A DNA stretch of 64,000 nucleotides from Pseudomonas migulae (GCF_024169315.1 NZ_JALJWR010000001.1:1881501-1945500); one strand, 5' to 3'. Shown: positions 33,929 through 43,332, numbered from the stretch's first letter. The notes: generated by a model not told the origin, from the letters alone. A program made the numbers and translations.

Positions 33929-35173
33929 ATGAAGCCCGTACCCTACGAATCACTGTTTTCGTTAGCCGCTGCATTGAGCCTGCCCATGGTCGCACCCAGC
34001 GCCATGGCTGACTTTATCGATGACAGCAAGGCCCGTATTGAAATGCGCAACCACTACATCAATCGCGATTTCCGCCAGGACAACGCGCCGCAATCCAAGG
34101 CTGAAGAATGGGCGCAGGGGTTCACCGCGCGCATCGAGTCCGGATTCACCGACGGCACCTTCGGCTTCGGTCTCGACGCACTGGGGGAACTGGGGCTGAA
34201 ACTCGACTCCAGCCCGGGTCGCCGTGGCACCGGCCTGCTGCCCTTCGGCCCGAACAGCCATGAACCGGCGGACGAGTTCAGCGAACTGGGGCTCACCGGC
34301 AAGCTGCGGGTATCCAAGAGCGTATTGAAGCTCGGCACCCTGCAACCCTTGCTGCCGGTGGCGACCTACAACGACACCCGCCTGCTGGGTTCGACCTTCG
34401 AGGGCGGCTTGCTGACCAGCCAGGAAATCACCGGCCTGACCGTGAACACCGGGCGCCTCACCAAGGCGAACCTGCGGGATTCCTCCAGCAACGATGACAT
34501 CGGCTATGGCGCCGCGAGCAGTGATCACTTCGACTTCGCCGGTGGCAGCTACGCGTTCAGCCCGCAGCTGAACCTGAGCTACTACTACGGCAAGCTCGAT
34601 CAGATCTATCGCCAGCAGTTCGTCGGACTGGTGCATACCCAGCCACTGGGCAACGGCTTCAACCTGCGCAGCGACATTCGCTATTTCGACAGCCGGGGCG
34701 ACGGCGCCGAGCGGGCCGGGCGTATCGACAACCGCAATTTCAACAGCATGTTCACCGTGTCCCACGGTGCCCACAAAGTCAGTGCCACGTACCAGCAGTT
34801 GTCCGGCGACAGTGCCTTTCCGTTCCTCAACGGCGGCGATCCGTACGTGGTCAACCTGGTGACCTACAACACCTACACCCGCGCCGACGAGGATTCCTGG
34901 CAGCTGCGTTACGACTATGACTTCGCGGCGCAAGGCATTCCCGGCCTGACCTTCATGACCCGCTACACCGACGGCCGCCACGTCAAGGCCGGTGCCGTCG
35001 ACAACGGCCGTGAATGGGAGCGCGACACCGACATCAGTTACGTGATCCAGAGCGGCCCGTTCAAGGACGTCAGCCTGCGCTGGCGCAACGTGACCTTCCG
35101 TTCCGGCAATGGCTTGAGCACCGCCCTCGATGAAAACCGGCTGATCGTCGGCTACACCGTGGCGCTTTGGTAA
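33929..35173 (+). CDS. paaM: OprD-family outer-membrane porin, phenylacetate porin PaaM
   Basis: The 414-residue protein has a signal peptide (to about SAMA), an 18-strand OprD-type barrel, and a terminal aromatic residue (YTVALW). Family traits are FIDDSKARIEMRNHYINRDF at the start and DNRNFNSMFTVSHGAHKVSATYQQ in the middle, shortened here as NRNFNSMFTVSHGAHKVS. Its place 32 nt after paaL, inside the paa cluster, indicates PaaM/PhaK, the phenylacetate-selective channel. Confidence 0.88.
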   Translation: MKPVPYESLFSLAAALSLPMVAPSAMADFIDDSKARIEMRNHYINRDFRQDNAPQSKAEEWAQGFTARIESGFTDGTFGFGLDALGELGLKLDSSPGRRGTGLLPFGPNSHEPADEFSELGLTGKLRVSKSVLKLGTLQPLLPVATYNDTRLLGSTFEGGLLTSQEITGLTVNTGRLTKANLRDSSSNDDIGYGAASSDHFDFAGGSYAFSPQLNLSYYYGKLDQIYRQQFVGLVHTQPLGNGFNLRSDIRYFDSRGDGAERAGRIDNRNFNSMFTVSHGAHKVSATYQQLSGDSAFPFLNGGDPYVVNLVTYNTYTRADEDSWQLRYDYDFAAQGIPGLTFMTRYTDGRHVKAGAVDNGREWERDTDISYVIQSGPFKDVSLRWRNVTFRSGNGLSTALDENRLIVGYTVALW

Positions 35174-35232
35174 TTCCTGATAGGGCGCGGTCAGAGCCGC
35201 GCCAGACTTTTTCTTAACCTGGAGGAATCGTG

Positions 35233-37287
35233 ATGCCTCACGCCCCTACCCTGCAAAGTTTCATCGCCGGTCGCTGGATCGGCCAACACGGTGCGCAGGT
35301 GCTGCGCAGCGCCATCGACGGCCACGAGATTGCGCGCACCCACGAAGAGCGTCCGGACTTCGCCGAAGCCATCGAGCACGGTCGTCGCCAGGGTGTCAGC
35401 GGGTTGATGGCGCTGGATTTCCAGCAGCGGGCCCAACGTCTAAAGGCATTGGCCTTGTACCTGAGCGAACGCAAGGAACAGCTTTACGCGATCTCCCACC
35501 ACAGCGGCGCCACCCGCGCCGACAGCTGGATAGACATCGAAGGCGGCAACAGCACGCTGTTCACCTACGCCAGCCTCGGCTCGCGGGAACTGCCGTCGGG
35601 CAACATCGTCCACGAAGGCCCGGCGCTGCAACTGAGCAAACTGGGGACCTTCGCCGGCACGCACATTCTGGTGCCGCGAGGCGGCCTGGCGGTGCACATC
35701 AACGCGTTCAACTTCCCGATCTGGGGCATGCTGGAAAAGTTCGCACCGAGCTTTCTCGCCGGCATGCCGTGCATCGTCAAGCCGGCCAGCGCCACCAGCT
35801 ACCTGACCGAAGCCGTGGTACGCCTGATGGACGAATCCGGTTTATTGCCGGCGGGCAGCCTGCAATTGATCATCGGCAGCACCGGTGATTTGCTCGACCG
35901 CCTGCAAGGCCAGGACGTAGTGACCTTCACCGGTTCGGCCGACACCGCGGCCAAGCTGCGGGTCAACCCGAACCTGATCCGCAATTCGGTGCCGTTCAAC
36001 GCCGAAGCCGACTCGCTGAACTGCGCGATACTCGCCCCGGACGTCACCCCGGACGATGAAGAATTCGAGCTGTTCATCAAGGAAGTCGCCCGGGAAATGA
36101 CCACCAAGGCCGGGCAGAAATGCACCGCCATCCGTCGCGCCATTGTGCCGGCCAAACACATTGATGCGGTCGCCAGCCGTTTGCGCGATCGGCTGAAGAA
36201 AGTCGTGGTCGGCGACCCGTCGGTGGAAGGCGTGCGCATGGGTGCGCTGGCGTCCCACGATCAGCAAAAAGACGTCGCCGAACGCCTGGAAAGCCTGCTG
36301 CAAAGCAGCGATATGCTGTTCGGTGCCCGCGACGGTTTCGAGCCGCGCGGTGAAAACGTCAGCCAGGGGGCGTTCTTCGCGCCGACCCTGTTGCAAGCCC
36401 GCGACCCGCACGCCGAGGGCGGCGCCCACGACATCGAAGCGTTCGGCCCGGTCAGCACGCTGATGGCCTATGACGATCTGGATGAAGCACTGGTGTTGGC
36501 CGCTCGCGGCAAAGGCAGTCTGGTGGCGAGTTTGATCACCAAAGACCCGCAGATCGCCGCCAAGGCCATCCCGGTCGCGGCCGCCTGGCACGGTCGCTTG
36601 CTGGTACTGGATCGCGAATCCGCCGCCGAATCCACCGGCCACGGTTCGCCCCTGCCGCAACTCAAACACGGTGGCCCGGGGCGTGCCGGCGGCGGTGAAG
36701 AACTCGGTGGTCTGCGCGCGGTGAAGCACTACCTGCAACGCGCGGCGGTACAAGGTTCCCCGACCATGCTGGCCGCCGTCACCGGCGAATACGTGCGCGG
36801 CGCCAAAGTCATTGAAACCGAAGTACATCCATTCCGCCGCTTCTTCCAGGACTTGCAGATTGGCGAGTCGCTGCTGACCCATCGCCGTACCGTGACCGAG
36901 GCCGATCTGGTGAACTTCGGTTGCCTGTCCGGCGATCATTTCTACATGCACTTCGACGAGATCGCGGCCAAGGAATCGCAATTCGGCAAGCGCATCGCTC
37001 ACGGTTACTTTGTGCTATCGGCGGCGGCCGGTCTGTTCGTGTCGCCAGCACCGGGCCCGGTATTGGCCAACTATGGTCTGGATACGTTGCGCTTCATCAA
37101 CCCGGTGGGGATTGGCGACACGATCCAGGCGCGCCTGACGTGCAAGCGCAAAATCGATCAGGGGAAAAAGAGCCCGCAGGGCATTCCACAGGGCGTGGTG
37201 GCGTGGGATGTGGAGGTGACCAATCAGTTGGGTGAGCTGGTTGCCAGTTATGACATTTTGACCCTGGTCGTTAAACGCGAGGAATGA
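35233..37287 (+). CDS. paaZ: PaaZ bifunctional oxepin-CoA hydrolase / aldehyde dehydrogenase
   Basis: The 684-residue fusion protein opens the oxepin-CoA ring and oxidises the resulting aldehyde. Residues 1 to about 520 are an aldehyde dehydrogenase with Glu258 (NAEADSLN) and catalytic Cys297 (AGQKCTAI). Residues about 535-684 are a MaoC-like (R)-hydratase domain with the catalytic DHFYMHFDE region. The ATG at 35233 is 6 nt after GGAGGA, better placed than the GTG at 35230. It is the last gene of the paa cluster, followed by a hairpin and a palindromic REP remnant. Confidence 0.95.
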   Translation: MPHAPTLQSFIAGRWIGQHGAQVLRSAIDGHEIARTHEERPDFAEAIEHGRRQGVSGLMALDFQQRAQRLKALALYLSERKEQLYAISHHSGATRADSWIDIEGGNSTLFTYASLGSRELPSGNIVHEGPALQLSKLGTFAGTHILVPRGGLAVHINAFNFPIWGMLEKFAPSFLAGMPCIVKPASATSYLTEAVVRLMDESGLLPAGSLQLIIGSTGDLLDRLQGQDVVTFTGSADTAAKLRVNPNLIRNSVPFNAEADSLNCAILAPDVTPDDEEFELFIKEVAREMTTKAGQKCTAIRRAIVPAKHIDAVASRLRDRLKKVVVGDPSVEGVRMGALASHDQQKDVAERLESLLQSSDMLFGARDGFEPRGENVSQGAFFAPTLLQARDPHAEGGAHDIEAFGPVSTLMAYDDLDEALVLAARGKGSLVASLITKDPQIAAKAIPVAAAWHGRLLVLDRESAAESTGHGSPLPQLKHGGPGRAGGGEELGGLRAVKHYLQRAAVQGSPTMLAAVTGEYVRGAKVIETEVHPFRRFFQDLQIGESLLTHRRTVTEADLVNFGCLSGDHFYMHFDEIAAKESQFGKRIAHGYFVLSAAAGLFVSPAPGPVLANYGLDTLRFINPVGIGDTIQARLTCKRKIDQGKKSPQGIPQGVVAWDVEVTNQLGELVASYDILTLVVKREE

Positions 37288-37290
37288 TCA

Positions 37291-37331
37291 GGATTCCTGG
37301 TTGACCACAGATGGTGTGGTCAACCTGAATC
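37291..37331. terminator. Hairpin after paaZ
   Basis: GGTTGACCAC (37299-37308), 7-nt loop, GTGGTCAACC (37316-37325) is a perfect 10-bp stem. The outer GGATTC and GAATCC also pair. There is no T run, so it may be a Rho-assisted or structural end. Confidence 0.6.
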
Positions 37332-37334
37332 CAC

Positions 37335-37354
37335 TGTGGGAGCTAGCTCCCACA
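37335..37354. repeat. Perfectly palindromic REP remnant
   Basis: TGTGGGAGCTAGCTCCCACA is a perfect 20-bp palindrome made of the outer arms of two REPs fused head to head with the inner parts deleted. Confidence 0.75.
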
Positions 37355-37384
37355 GGTTCCGGGGGGTGATAGAAAATTCACGGA

Positions 37385-38236
37385 TCAATGCTTGCGCAAC
37401 CACTCGATAAACAGCGCAAACAACTCCGACTGCGAACAGATGCTCAGCTTCAAATACAGATTCTTGCGGTGCATGCGCACCGTTTCCGGCGAGATCCCCA
37501 ACTGACTGGCCGTGGATTTCACCGAGTGCCCCCGCAACACCATGTGCGCCACTTCCCGCTCGCGCTCGGTCAGCACGTCGCTGCCGAAGTGTTCGAAAGC
37601 CGACTGCACCCGTTGCTTGAGATCGTCACGCCTGCCCGCTTCGTGATCACTGTGCATCTCGACACGATGCTGCAAGCCACGCTGGCCGAATTCGGCAATG
37701 AATTCGCGCACCAATGGCTCGACGGCGCGCAACAGGTTCAATTGTTCGACCCGCAGGCTTTCACCGCCAAAACCTTGAAAGAGGCTCACGGAAATCTGTG
37801 TGTCATGACCGGTATCAACCAGGTAAAAGCTGTCCTCGGAACTGCCCGCTTTCAAGTAGTAAGTCTTGTAGTACTCACTGTCGAAAAAGTTGTCCGGGGC
37901 AATTTCCTCCAGGTGATAAAACCCTTCCGCCAACCCTTGCTCAACGGCCAGGCAGAACGGATCGAGCAGATACCCTCCGGAAAAGTAACGTTCAAGCAGC
38001 GAGACCCGATACTGTTCCGCAATGCCCCGCTGATACAGCAACTGTGGCGGACGGTCCTTGTGTTCCAGGCTGATCATCACCGATTCGATCGACACCAGAT
38101 GCCCGAACGCCGACGCCAGATAGCGCAGCGCGTCGGGCTCATCGATATGCGCGAAGGCCTCGCGCAGGTCGTCGTGCCATTTGTGCAATGCCCCGAAGGG
38201 CATGGCGATCAGGGTGTCGTCGTTTGGTTTGCTCAT
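37385..38236 (-). CDS. LuxR-family transcriptional regulator
   Basis: The 283-residue protein has a C-terminal LuxR/GerE helix-turn-helix (LTEREREVAHMVLRGHSVKS, then GISPETVRMHRKNLY) and an N-terminal sensory region of about 200 residues. That region lacks a receiver Asp signature and does not look like a classical acyl-homoserine lactone domain. The ATG at 38236 was chosen; an upstream in-frame start overlaps the aminotransferase end. It is last in the SBP-aminotransferase-LuxR operon and is a likely local regulator. Ligand unknown. Confidence 0.85.
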   Translation of the reverse strand: MSKPNDDTLIAMPFGALHKWHDDLREAFAHIDEPDALRYLASAFGHLVSIESVMISLEHKDRPPQLLYQRGIAEQYRVSLLERYFSGGYLLDPFCLAVEQGLAEGFYHLEEIAPDNFFDSEYYKTYYLKAGSSEDSFYLVDTGHDTQISVSLFQGFGGESLRVEQLNLLRAVEPLVREFIAEFGQRGLQHRVEMHSDHEAGRRDDLKQRVQSAFEHFGSDVLTEREREVAHMVLRGHSVKSTASQLGISPETVRMHRKNLYLKLSICSQSELFALFIEWLRKH

Positions 38237-38289
38237 GCCCCGCAGTCTAGCGGGTGAACCGGTTCCTCGTAACCGCGGGTTCAACGAAC

Positions 38290-39708
38290 TCATTGGCCGA
38301 AATACTGACCGCTCTGCTCAAGCTCGGCCGCCACTTCAACAATGCACACCCGCAGGGTTTCGACGATTTCATCCACCTGGGCACACGTCAGAATCAGCGG
38401 TGGCGACATCACGTTAAGGTGCATGATCGGCCGCACCAGCAACCCTCGGGCCTGGGCACGGGAATGAATCCTCTCGCCAATGTTGATCTCGTCTGCAAAC
38501 AGTGCCTTGGTGCGCTTGTCCGCGACGAACTCCACGCACGCCATGAACTTCTGGCAGCGCACATCGCCCACCAGCGGCAAATCCCTGAGTGTCGCCAGGC
38601 GTTCTTCCAGATAGGCACCGACCACATCGACATGCTCAAGCAGGTTTTCCCGCTCGATGATTTCGATGTTCTTCAGCGCCGCCGTGCAGCACACCGGATG
38701 GCCGCTGTAGGTGAAGCCGTGGGTAAAGCAGCGGCCCTTGCCGGGCTCGGCGATGACTTTCCAGATACGGTCGGAAAAAATGCACGCGCCCAGTGGCAGA
38801 TAAGCGGACGTCAGCCCTTTGGCTGTAGTGATGATGTCGGGCTGCACATCGAACACATCATAGGAAGCGAAGAACTTGCCCAGCCGGCCAAAGGACGTCA
38901 CCACCTCATCGGCGACAAACAGAATGTCGTAGCGCTGGCACACTTCCCACATGCGTTTCAGATAACCCTTGGGCGGAATGATCACACCGCCCGAGCCCAT
39001 GACCGGCTCGGCAAAAAAGCCCGCGACCTTGTCGGCGCCGATGGACAGAATCTTGTCCTCGAACTCTTGCACCAGAAAGTCGAGGAACTGCGCTTCGTCC
39101 ATGCCGTCCGGCGCGCGGTACGGGTTCGGGTTGGACACGTGGTGAATCTTGTCGTTGGCGTAATCGAACTCCGGCACACGGTCGGCGGCCTTGTTACCGA
39201 TCGACATCGTCAGCGCGGTCGAGCCGTGATAGGCGTTGAAGCGAGCGATGACGTGCTTCTTGTCCGGTTTGCCACGGCAGTTCTGGTAGTACTGAATCAG
39301 GCGGTACGCGGTGTCCACGGCGGTAGAGCCACCAGTGGTCAGGAACACGTGATCGAGATCCCCCGGCGCCAGGCTGGCGAGCTTCTCGCACAGCTCGATA
39401 GCGACGTTGTTGGACATGTCGGAGAACGGGTTCGAATAGGCCAGCTGCCGCACCTGGTCGGCAATCGCCTGGGCCATTTCTTCACGGCCCAGACCGATGT
39501 TGGTGCACCACATGCCACCCACGGCATCGAGAAAACGGTTGCCCTGCGTGTCGTAAATATAGGCGCCGTCACCGGCCACAATGTTCAACGAACCCTGTTC
39601 AGCGTGCTCGTCGAACATGTGATAGCCGTGCATGTAGTGCGCTTTATCGGCTTTGACCAAGTGCGACTCATCGATGGCGGACAATACTTTTCTGGTAGGC
39701 GTAGCCAT
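38290..39708 (-). CDS. Class III PLP aminotransferase (putrescine/omega-amine type)
   Basis: The 472-residue fold-type I transaminase has the PLP lysine in TTAKGLTSAYLPLGA, the Asp of VADEVVTSFGR, and the substrate-site HGFTYSGHPV. It resembles the Pseudomonas SpuC-type and omega-transaminases that move amino groups from terminal amines such as putrescine to pyruvate. A polyamine-type binding protein encoded 31 nt upstream supports an amine substrate. SpuC itself, or a beta-alanine or aromatic amine transaminase, cannot be told apart by eye. Confidence 0.88.
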   Translation of the reverse strand: MATPTRKVLSAIDESHLVKADKAHYMHGYHMFDEHAEQGSLNIVAGDGAYIYDTQGNRFLDAVGGMWCTNIGLGREEMAQAIADQVRQLAYSNPFSDMSNNVAIELCEKLASLAPGDLDHVFLTTGGSTAVDTAYRLIQYYQNCRGKPDKKHVIARFNAYHGSTALTMSIGNKAADRVPEFDYANDKIHHVSNPNPYRAPDGMDEAQFLDFLVQEFEDKILSIGADKVAGFFAEPVMGSGGVIIPPKGYLKRMWEVCQRYDILFVADEVVTSFGRLGKFFASYDVFDVQPDIITTAKGLTSAYLPLGACIFSDRIWKVIAEPGKGRCFTHGFTYSGHPVCCTAALKNIEIIERENLLEHVDVVGAYLEERLATLRDLPLVGDVRCQKFMACVEFVADKRTKALFADEINIGERIHSRAQARGLLVRPIMHLNVMSPPLILTCAQVDEIVETLRVCIVEVAAELEQSGQYFGQ

Positions 39709-39739
39709 ATAAAAAACCTCAGACCGAATAGTTGGACGA

Positions 39740-40843
39740 TCAGATGCCGCTTTTCACCGTGCTCCAGACGCGGGTCATGGCGCGCATGTCTTTCGCGTCC
39801 TGGGTCTTTTGCGGAAACAGGCGCTGACGGGTTTCTTCATCGGGATAGATGGCGGGGTTGTTGCGCACATCGGCATCCAACAATGGCGTCGCTGCCGCGT
39901 TACTGTTGGCGTAGTGGATGTAGTCCGTGACGTCGGCCATCACCTGGGGCTGCATCAAGTAGTCGAGGAACTTGTGGGCATTGGCGACGTGAGGGGCATC
40001 GGCTGGAATGTACATGTTGTCAAACCAGATCAATGAACCTTCCGAAGGAATGAAATAGGACAGCTTGATGTTCAGCTTGGCCTCTTCGGCACGGGCCATG
40101 GCCGTCGCATAGTCCCCGGACCAGGTCATGGCCATGCACACATCGCCATTGGGCAGGCTGGTCAGGTAGTTGACCGAGTCGAATTTGCGGATGTATGGGC
40201 GCACCGACAACAGCAACTCTTGCGCGGCTTTCAGGTCTGCCGGCGCGGCACTTCTCGGGTCTCGGCCCAGGTACTTCAGGGCCAGTGGAATGACTTCGGT
40301 GGGTGCGTCGACCAGGGTGACGCCGCAGTCGGCGAAGCGCGAAACGATCTTGGGATCGAAGATCATTGCCAGTGAACCGATCGGCGCATCCGGCATGCGT
40401 TCCTTGATCTTGTCGACGTTGTAGGTGATGCCGTTACTGCCCCAGGTATAGGGCGCGGAGTAGACCGTGCCGGCGTCGAACCCTTGCATGTCCTGCAGAA
40501 CTTTCGGGTCGAGGTTGGTCCAGCCGGGCAGTAACTTTTTATTCAGCGGCTGGAATACCTTGGCTTTGATCAGGGGTGGTGCGAGGGATGCGTTCAGCAC
40601 CACGAGGTCATAACCGGAGTGGCCGGTGAGCAACTTCGCCTGGACCGTTTCATAGGCGTCGAAGGTGTCGTAGATCACTTTGATACCGGTGGCCTTCTGG
40701 AACTCGGCGAGGGTGTTTTCGCCGATGTAGTCCGCCCAGTTGTAAAGCCTGAGGGTGTTGCTGTCGTTGACGTCGGCGGCTTGGACGTTGGTCATCAGAG
40801 GAATGAGTAACAGGCTGGAAATCACCGTGAGGGCCTTGCGCAT
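39740..40843 (-). CDS. Periplasmic polyamine-type ABC substrate-binding protein
   Basis: The 367-residue protein has a signal peptide (ending near NVQAAD) and the PotF/SpuD fold pattern: LRLYNWADYIGENTLAEFQK, then YDTFDAYETVQAKLLTGHSG, and PYTWGSNGITYNVDKI. Polyamine-binding proteins have these features. No permease or ATPase genes accompany it, so it must work with a transporter encoded elsewhere or act as a receptor. It is first in the operon with the aminotransferase and the LuxR gene. Confidence 0.9.
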   Translation of the reverse strand: MRKALTVISSLLLIPLMTNVQAADVNDSNTLRLYNWADYIGENTLAEFQKATGIKVIYDTFDAYETVQAKLLTGHSGYDLVVLNASLAPPLIKAKVFQPLNKKLLPGWTNLDPKVLQDMQGFDAGTVYSAPYTWGSNGITYNVDKIKERMPDAPIGSLAMIFDPKIVSRFADCGVTLVDAPTEVIPLALKYLGRDPRSAAPADLKAAQELLLSVRPYIRKFDSVNYLTSLPNGDVCMAMTWSGDYATAMARAEEAKLNIKLSYFIPSEGSLIWFDNMYIPADAPHVANAHKFLDYLMQPQVMADVTDYIHYANSNAAATPLLDADVRNNPAIYPDEETRQRLFPQKTQDAKDMRAMTRVWSTVKSGI

Positions 40844-40924
40844 AGCAAATTCACCTTATCAAGCGAGTTCGGCTCTGGATGAGCGGATGAACTTACTATT
40901 GGGGGATTCGGTGATTGGCGCCAT

Positions 40925-40939
40925 ACCCCGAATGGGGGT
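40925..40939. promoter_or_regulatory. Candidate operator upstream of the SBP-aminotransferase operon
   Basis: ACCCC, GAATG, GGGGT is a 5-5-5 dyad located 82-96 bp ahead of the SBP start, a suitable place for an activator site. A LuxR regulator is encoded in the same operon. Binding is inferred. Confidence 0.4.
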
Positions 40940-40997
40940 GTGGAGCGTGGTGTTCATTTTTTGGTTACGGGCACTTTTGTCCCCCGGACAATCCGTA

Positions 40998-41849
40998 TCA
41001 CAATGCTCTGAGCATATGCTGGATCGCCTTGTGACCGGACTTTGGAGCATCGGTAAAAAAGTCCGCGATACGTGCTGCAAATTTTTGAGTATTTTGGAAG
41101 GACTCATTGATTGTCAAAGCGCTGTCGTTGATGGACACCATGACAAAAGCACTTTGCTCGCTGCCTACAAATCCGATGGATGCGCGGTCAGCACCATGAT
41201 TCAAAATGATTAAAAATGAGTTTTCCGTAATCGGGCACTTTTGAACTTCCCATTCCGGAGGTTCGTTCTCATGAAAAACCTGCGCAAGCCTGGATAAAAA
41301 AGAAGCCCGACGAGTAGCTTCCCCCTGCAATCGCTGCTCCGCCAAGACCAATACTCGACTCCAGGCGTCAACGTCAAAGGAAGCATAGTGAGTGCATTCG
41401 AAGCACTCACTGGCTGGTCCCTTGTGCATATATTGCGTCTCGGGGGGCATGCAAGTGCCATAGGAAAGAGAGCCAACCATTTCCTCTCTATACTTGCTCA
41501 AGAATTTTTCCACAGTTGCTCCGGCAGACCCTGCGATCAAACGAGTGTCTTCGGTTCCTGTCGGCAAATCATAATAGAGGTCATCCGCAACCGGTAATGT
41601 TGAAGTCCTGTCGACGGGTGAACCGTCATTTACCCAGCTGGTTGCTGAATGCTCTGGATATTCTTCTTCAAACTGCTCCAGTAAAGCAACGAGTCGTTCT
41701 CGTTGAATCGGGTCAGCCATGATTTCAGCGAGCAGCACGGCTGACGCGTCGTAACCACTTTGAGTATCCAGATCAGCACTGAACCCCTTCAGTTCACGAA
41801 GCGCGTGAGCGAGTTCGCCCTTTGAGAGTTGAGGTATGGTGTTTGGCAT
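40998..41849 (-). CDS. Uncharacterised protein, 283 residues
   Basis: I do not recognise this protein. It looks soluble, is acidic in its first third (LLEQFEEEYPEHSATSWVND), and has clustered cysteines in a middle segment (GTCMPPETQY, SECFECTHYASFDVDAW). No signal peptide or membrane helix is apparent. The start is uncertain: ATG at 41849 or GTG at 41858. It lies 54 nt (from the ATG) after a GNAT-like gene on the same strand, and base composition looks lower in GC than the neighbours. The pair could be an accessory two-gene module. Confidence 0.55.
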   Translation of the reverse strand: MPNTIPQLSKGELAHALRELKGFSADLDTQSGYDASAVLLAEIMADPIQRERLVALLEQFEEEYPEHSATSWVNDGSPVDRTSTLPVADDLYYDLPTGTEDTRLIAGSAGATVEKFLSKYREEMVGSLSYGTCMPPETQYMHKGPASECFECTHYASFDVDAWSRVLVLAEQRLQGEATRRASFLSRLAQVFHENEPPEWEVQKCPITENSFLIILNHGADRASIGFVGSEQSAFVMVSINDSALTINESFQNTQKFAARIADFFTDAPKSGHKAIQHMLRAL

Positions 41850-41902
41850 AAAATTCACTCTACCTTTCGGCCTTCAGTAGCGCAAAGCGTAACCATCGCC
41901 GC

Positions 41903-42616
41903 CTATCGCCGAGCATCATACAGAGCAGAAAACGCCTGTGCGTCCGCCCCGTTGAAATGGAAATATTCTTCGGGCCGTCCGCGGCGCCACACTGCCGTGA
42001 TGCAGCCATTGGTGGGTGATAGACGTCTCATCCTGCAGCTGGCTCCGTAGAACTCAATGAGTTTTCTGCCACCCTTCGGGTCTGCATGCAGCAACAACTC
42101 CCCGTCTTCACCTTCGTCCAGAGCAGCCTGAATCGTGCAATCGATTAACGCCTTGGCAACACCTCGAACCACCGGCTGATTCAAAAACTGCTCATAAGCC
42201 TCCGACGGTGCATCAGAAAGGTACCAGGTGAAAGCTCGCTTCCGTTCAACACCCTCAACATTGCAATGGAGCTTCGGAACAATGGAAAGCATCCCTATCG
42301 GAAATTTTTGCTCGCCCTTGGAAACGACAACACACATCGCTTTTCCTCTTTCGGAGGCATTTCCCGGCATCCGGGTAAGGTAATTATGGATAGCCACGAA
42401 CTTAAGGTAAGTTGGCCAGCGCCATCCAACGTCTGCCCTTACTTTCTTGCTCGTCGTACCGTCATGCGCGTAATTGCTATTGACGAGCGGTTGGACGTTC
42501 TCGTGCCATTGCATTGCCAGCGCCTTGGTCATAGGTACAACAGACACTTTCACTTGAAGTGTGTTACCGAAGGAGTCGCTGGCTGGTAATGACGAAATGG
42601 GCCGCTGTAACGGCAT
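41903..42616 (-). CDS. GNAT-like acetyltransferase (putative)
   Basis: The 237-residue protein has a C-terminal half suggestive of GNAT: GMLSIVP strand, a long helix (GVAKALIDCTIQAALDEGED), then GELLLHADPKGGRKLIEFYGASCRMRRL, cut here to LLLHADPKGGRKLIEFYGA, which resembles the motif A/B region with the final Tyr. The N-terminal third (KKVRADVGWRWPTYLKFVAI) is unfamiliar. AAGGA precedes the ATG. It is first of a two-gene unit with the unknown protein; the region looks less GC-rich than its flanks. Substrate unknown; the fold call is moderate. Confidence 0.55.
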   Translation of the reverse strand: MPLQRPISSLPASDSFGNTLQVKVSVVPMTKALAMQWHENVQPLVNSNYAHDGTTSKKVRADVGWRWPTYLKFVAIHNYLTRMPGNASERGKAMCVVVSKGEQKFPIGMLSIVPKLHCNVEGVERKRAFTWYLSDAPSEAYEQFLNQPVVRGVAKALIDCTIQAALDEGEDGELLLHADPKGGRKLIEFYGASCRMRRLSPTNGCITAVWRRGRPEEYFHFNGADAQAFSALYDARR

Positions 42617-42858
42617 AACTGGACGTCCTTGCTCGTAAATGTCGAAGTTTTTATAGGCTTTAGCCGTGGATAACCAAAGCCACTATCCATGTGCTTCAAG
42701 GTTGCTAATCAAGCTAGCACAGGGTTTGCAACTTCGCGTCCAGCGGCACTTTTCCGAATATTTCTGAATTGTCATGAAAGAAGTTCAGGATAAAAATTGT
42801 CCGAATATGACCCACGCCTTCGGCCTTTTCCTACATCACTTTGCATGGCTACCTACGG

Positions 42859-43332
42859 TCAAACAGCAATGGATCTGCTTTCTACCGACGTCAGGGCCGG
42901 GCCGAGGATGTTCGGAATCGCCATGCCGAACGCCAGCACCACCAGCAGCATCGGCCACACAAATAAAGAGCTTTCTGCAAACAGCAGTACGCCACTGCCA
43001 CCGACCAGTTCCAGCGCCGCTGCCACCTGAATCAGCTGCGAGCCGCCCACACCTCGACGCAGCAGCCGCTTGTTAAGCCAGGCACCTAGGCCGGAACCCA
43101 AGGCCAGGATCACCCCGCTATAGCCGAACATCTGCGCACTCAGACCCAATCGCTGAAACGCGAAATGACCGAGGCTGTAGTAACTGAACAGAGCGACATT
43201 GAAAAGCGCCACCAGCAGCGTCGAACGCCAGATATCGCGGTCGCCGAACATCCGCCACAGTGTCTCGAACAGGGCAGGCGTTGCTACGGGCTGCGGTCGT
43301 GTCTCTGGCAAGTGCCTGGCTGAAATAAGCAC
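42859..43332 (-). pseudogene. Truncated MFS (Bcr/CflA-like) transporter fragment
   Basis: An open frame of 157 residues encodes only the middle to C-terminal part of an MFS drug transporter: a cytoplasmic LPETRPQPVA linker, then helices such as STLLVALFNVALFSYYSLGH and LIQVAAALELVGGSGVLLFA. The first six helices and the last one or two are missing, and the frame ends in an unrelated ESRSIAV. The 5' side stops at the emrA-like promoter, the 3' side where the less GC-rich region begins. It is most likely a remnant. Confidence 0.75.

Noticed and set aside
38254..39930. A 558-codon rightward open frame opposite the aminotransferase
   Set aside because: It is a mirror frame of a clear class III aminotransferase and shows no domain.
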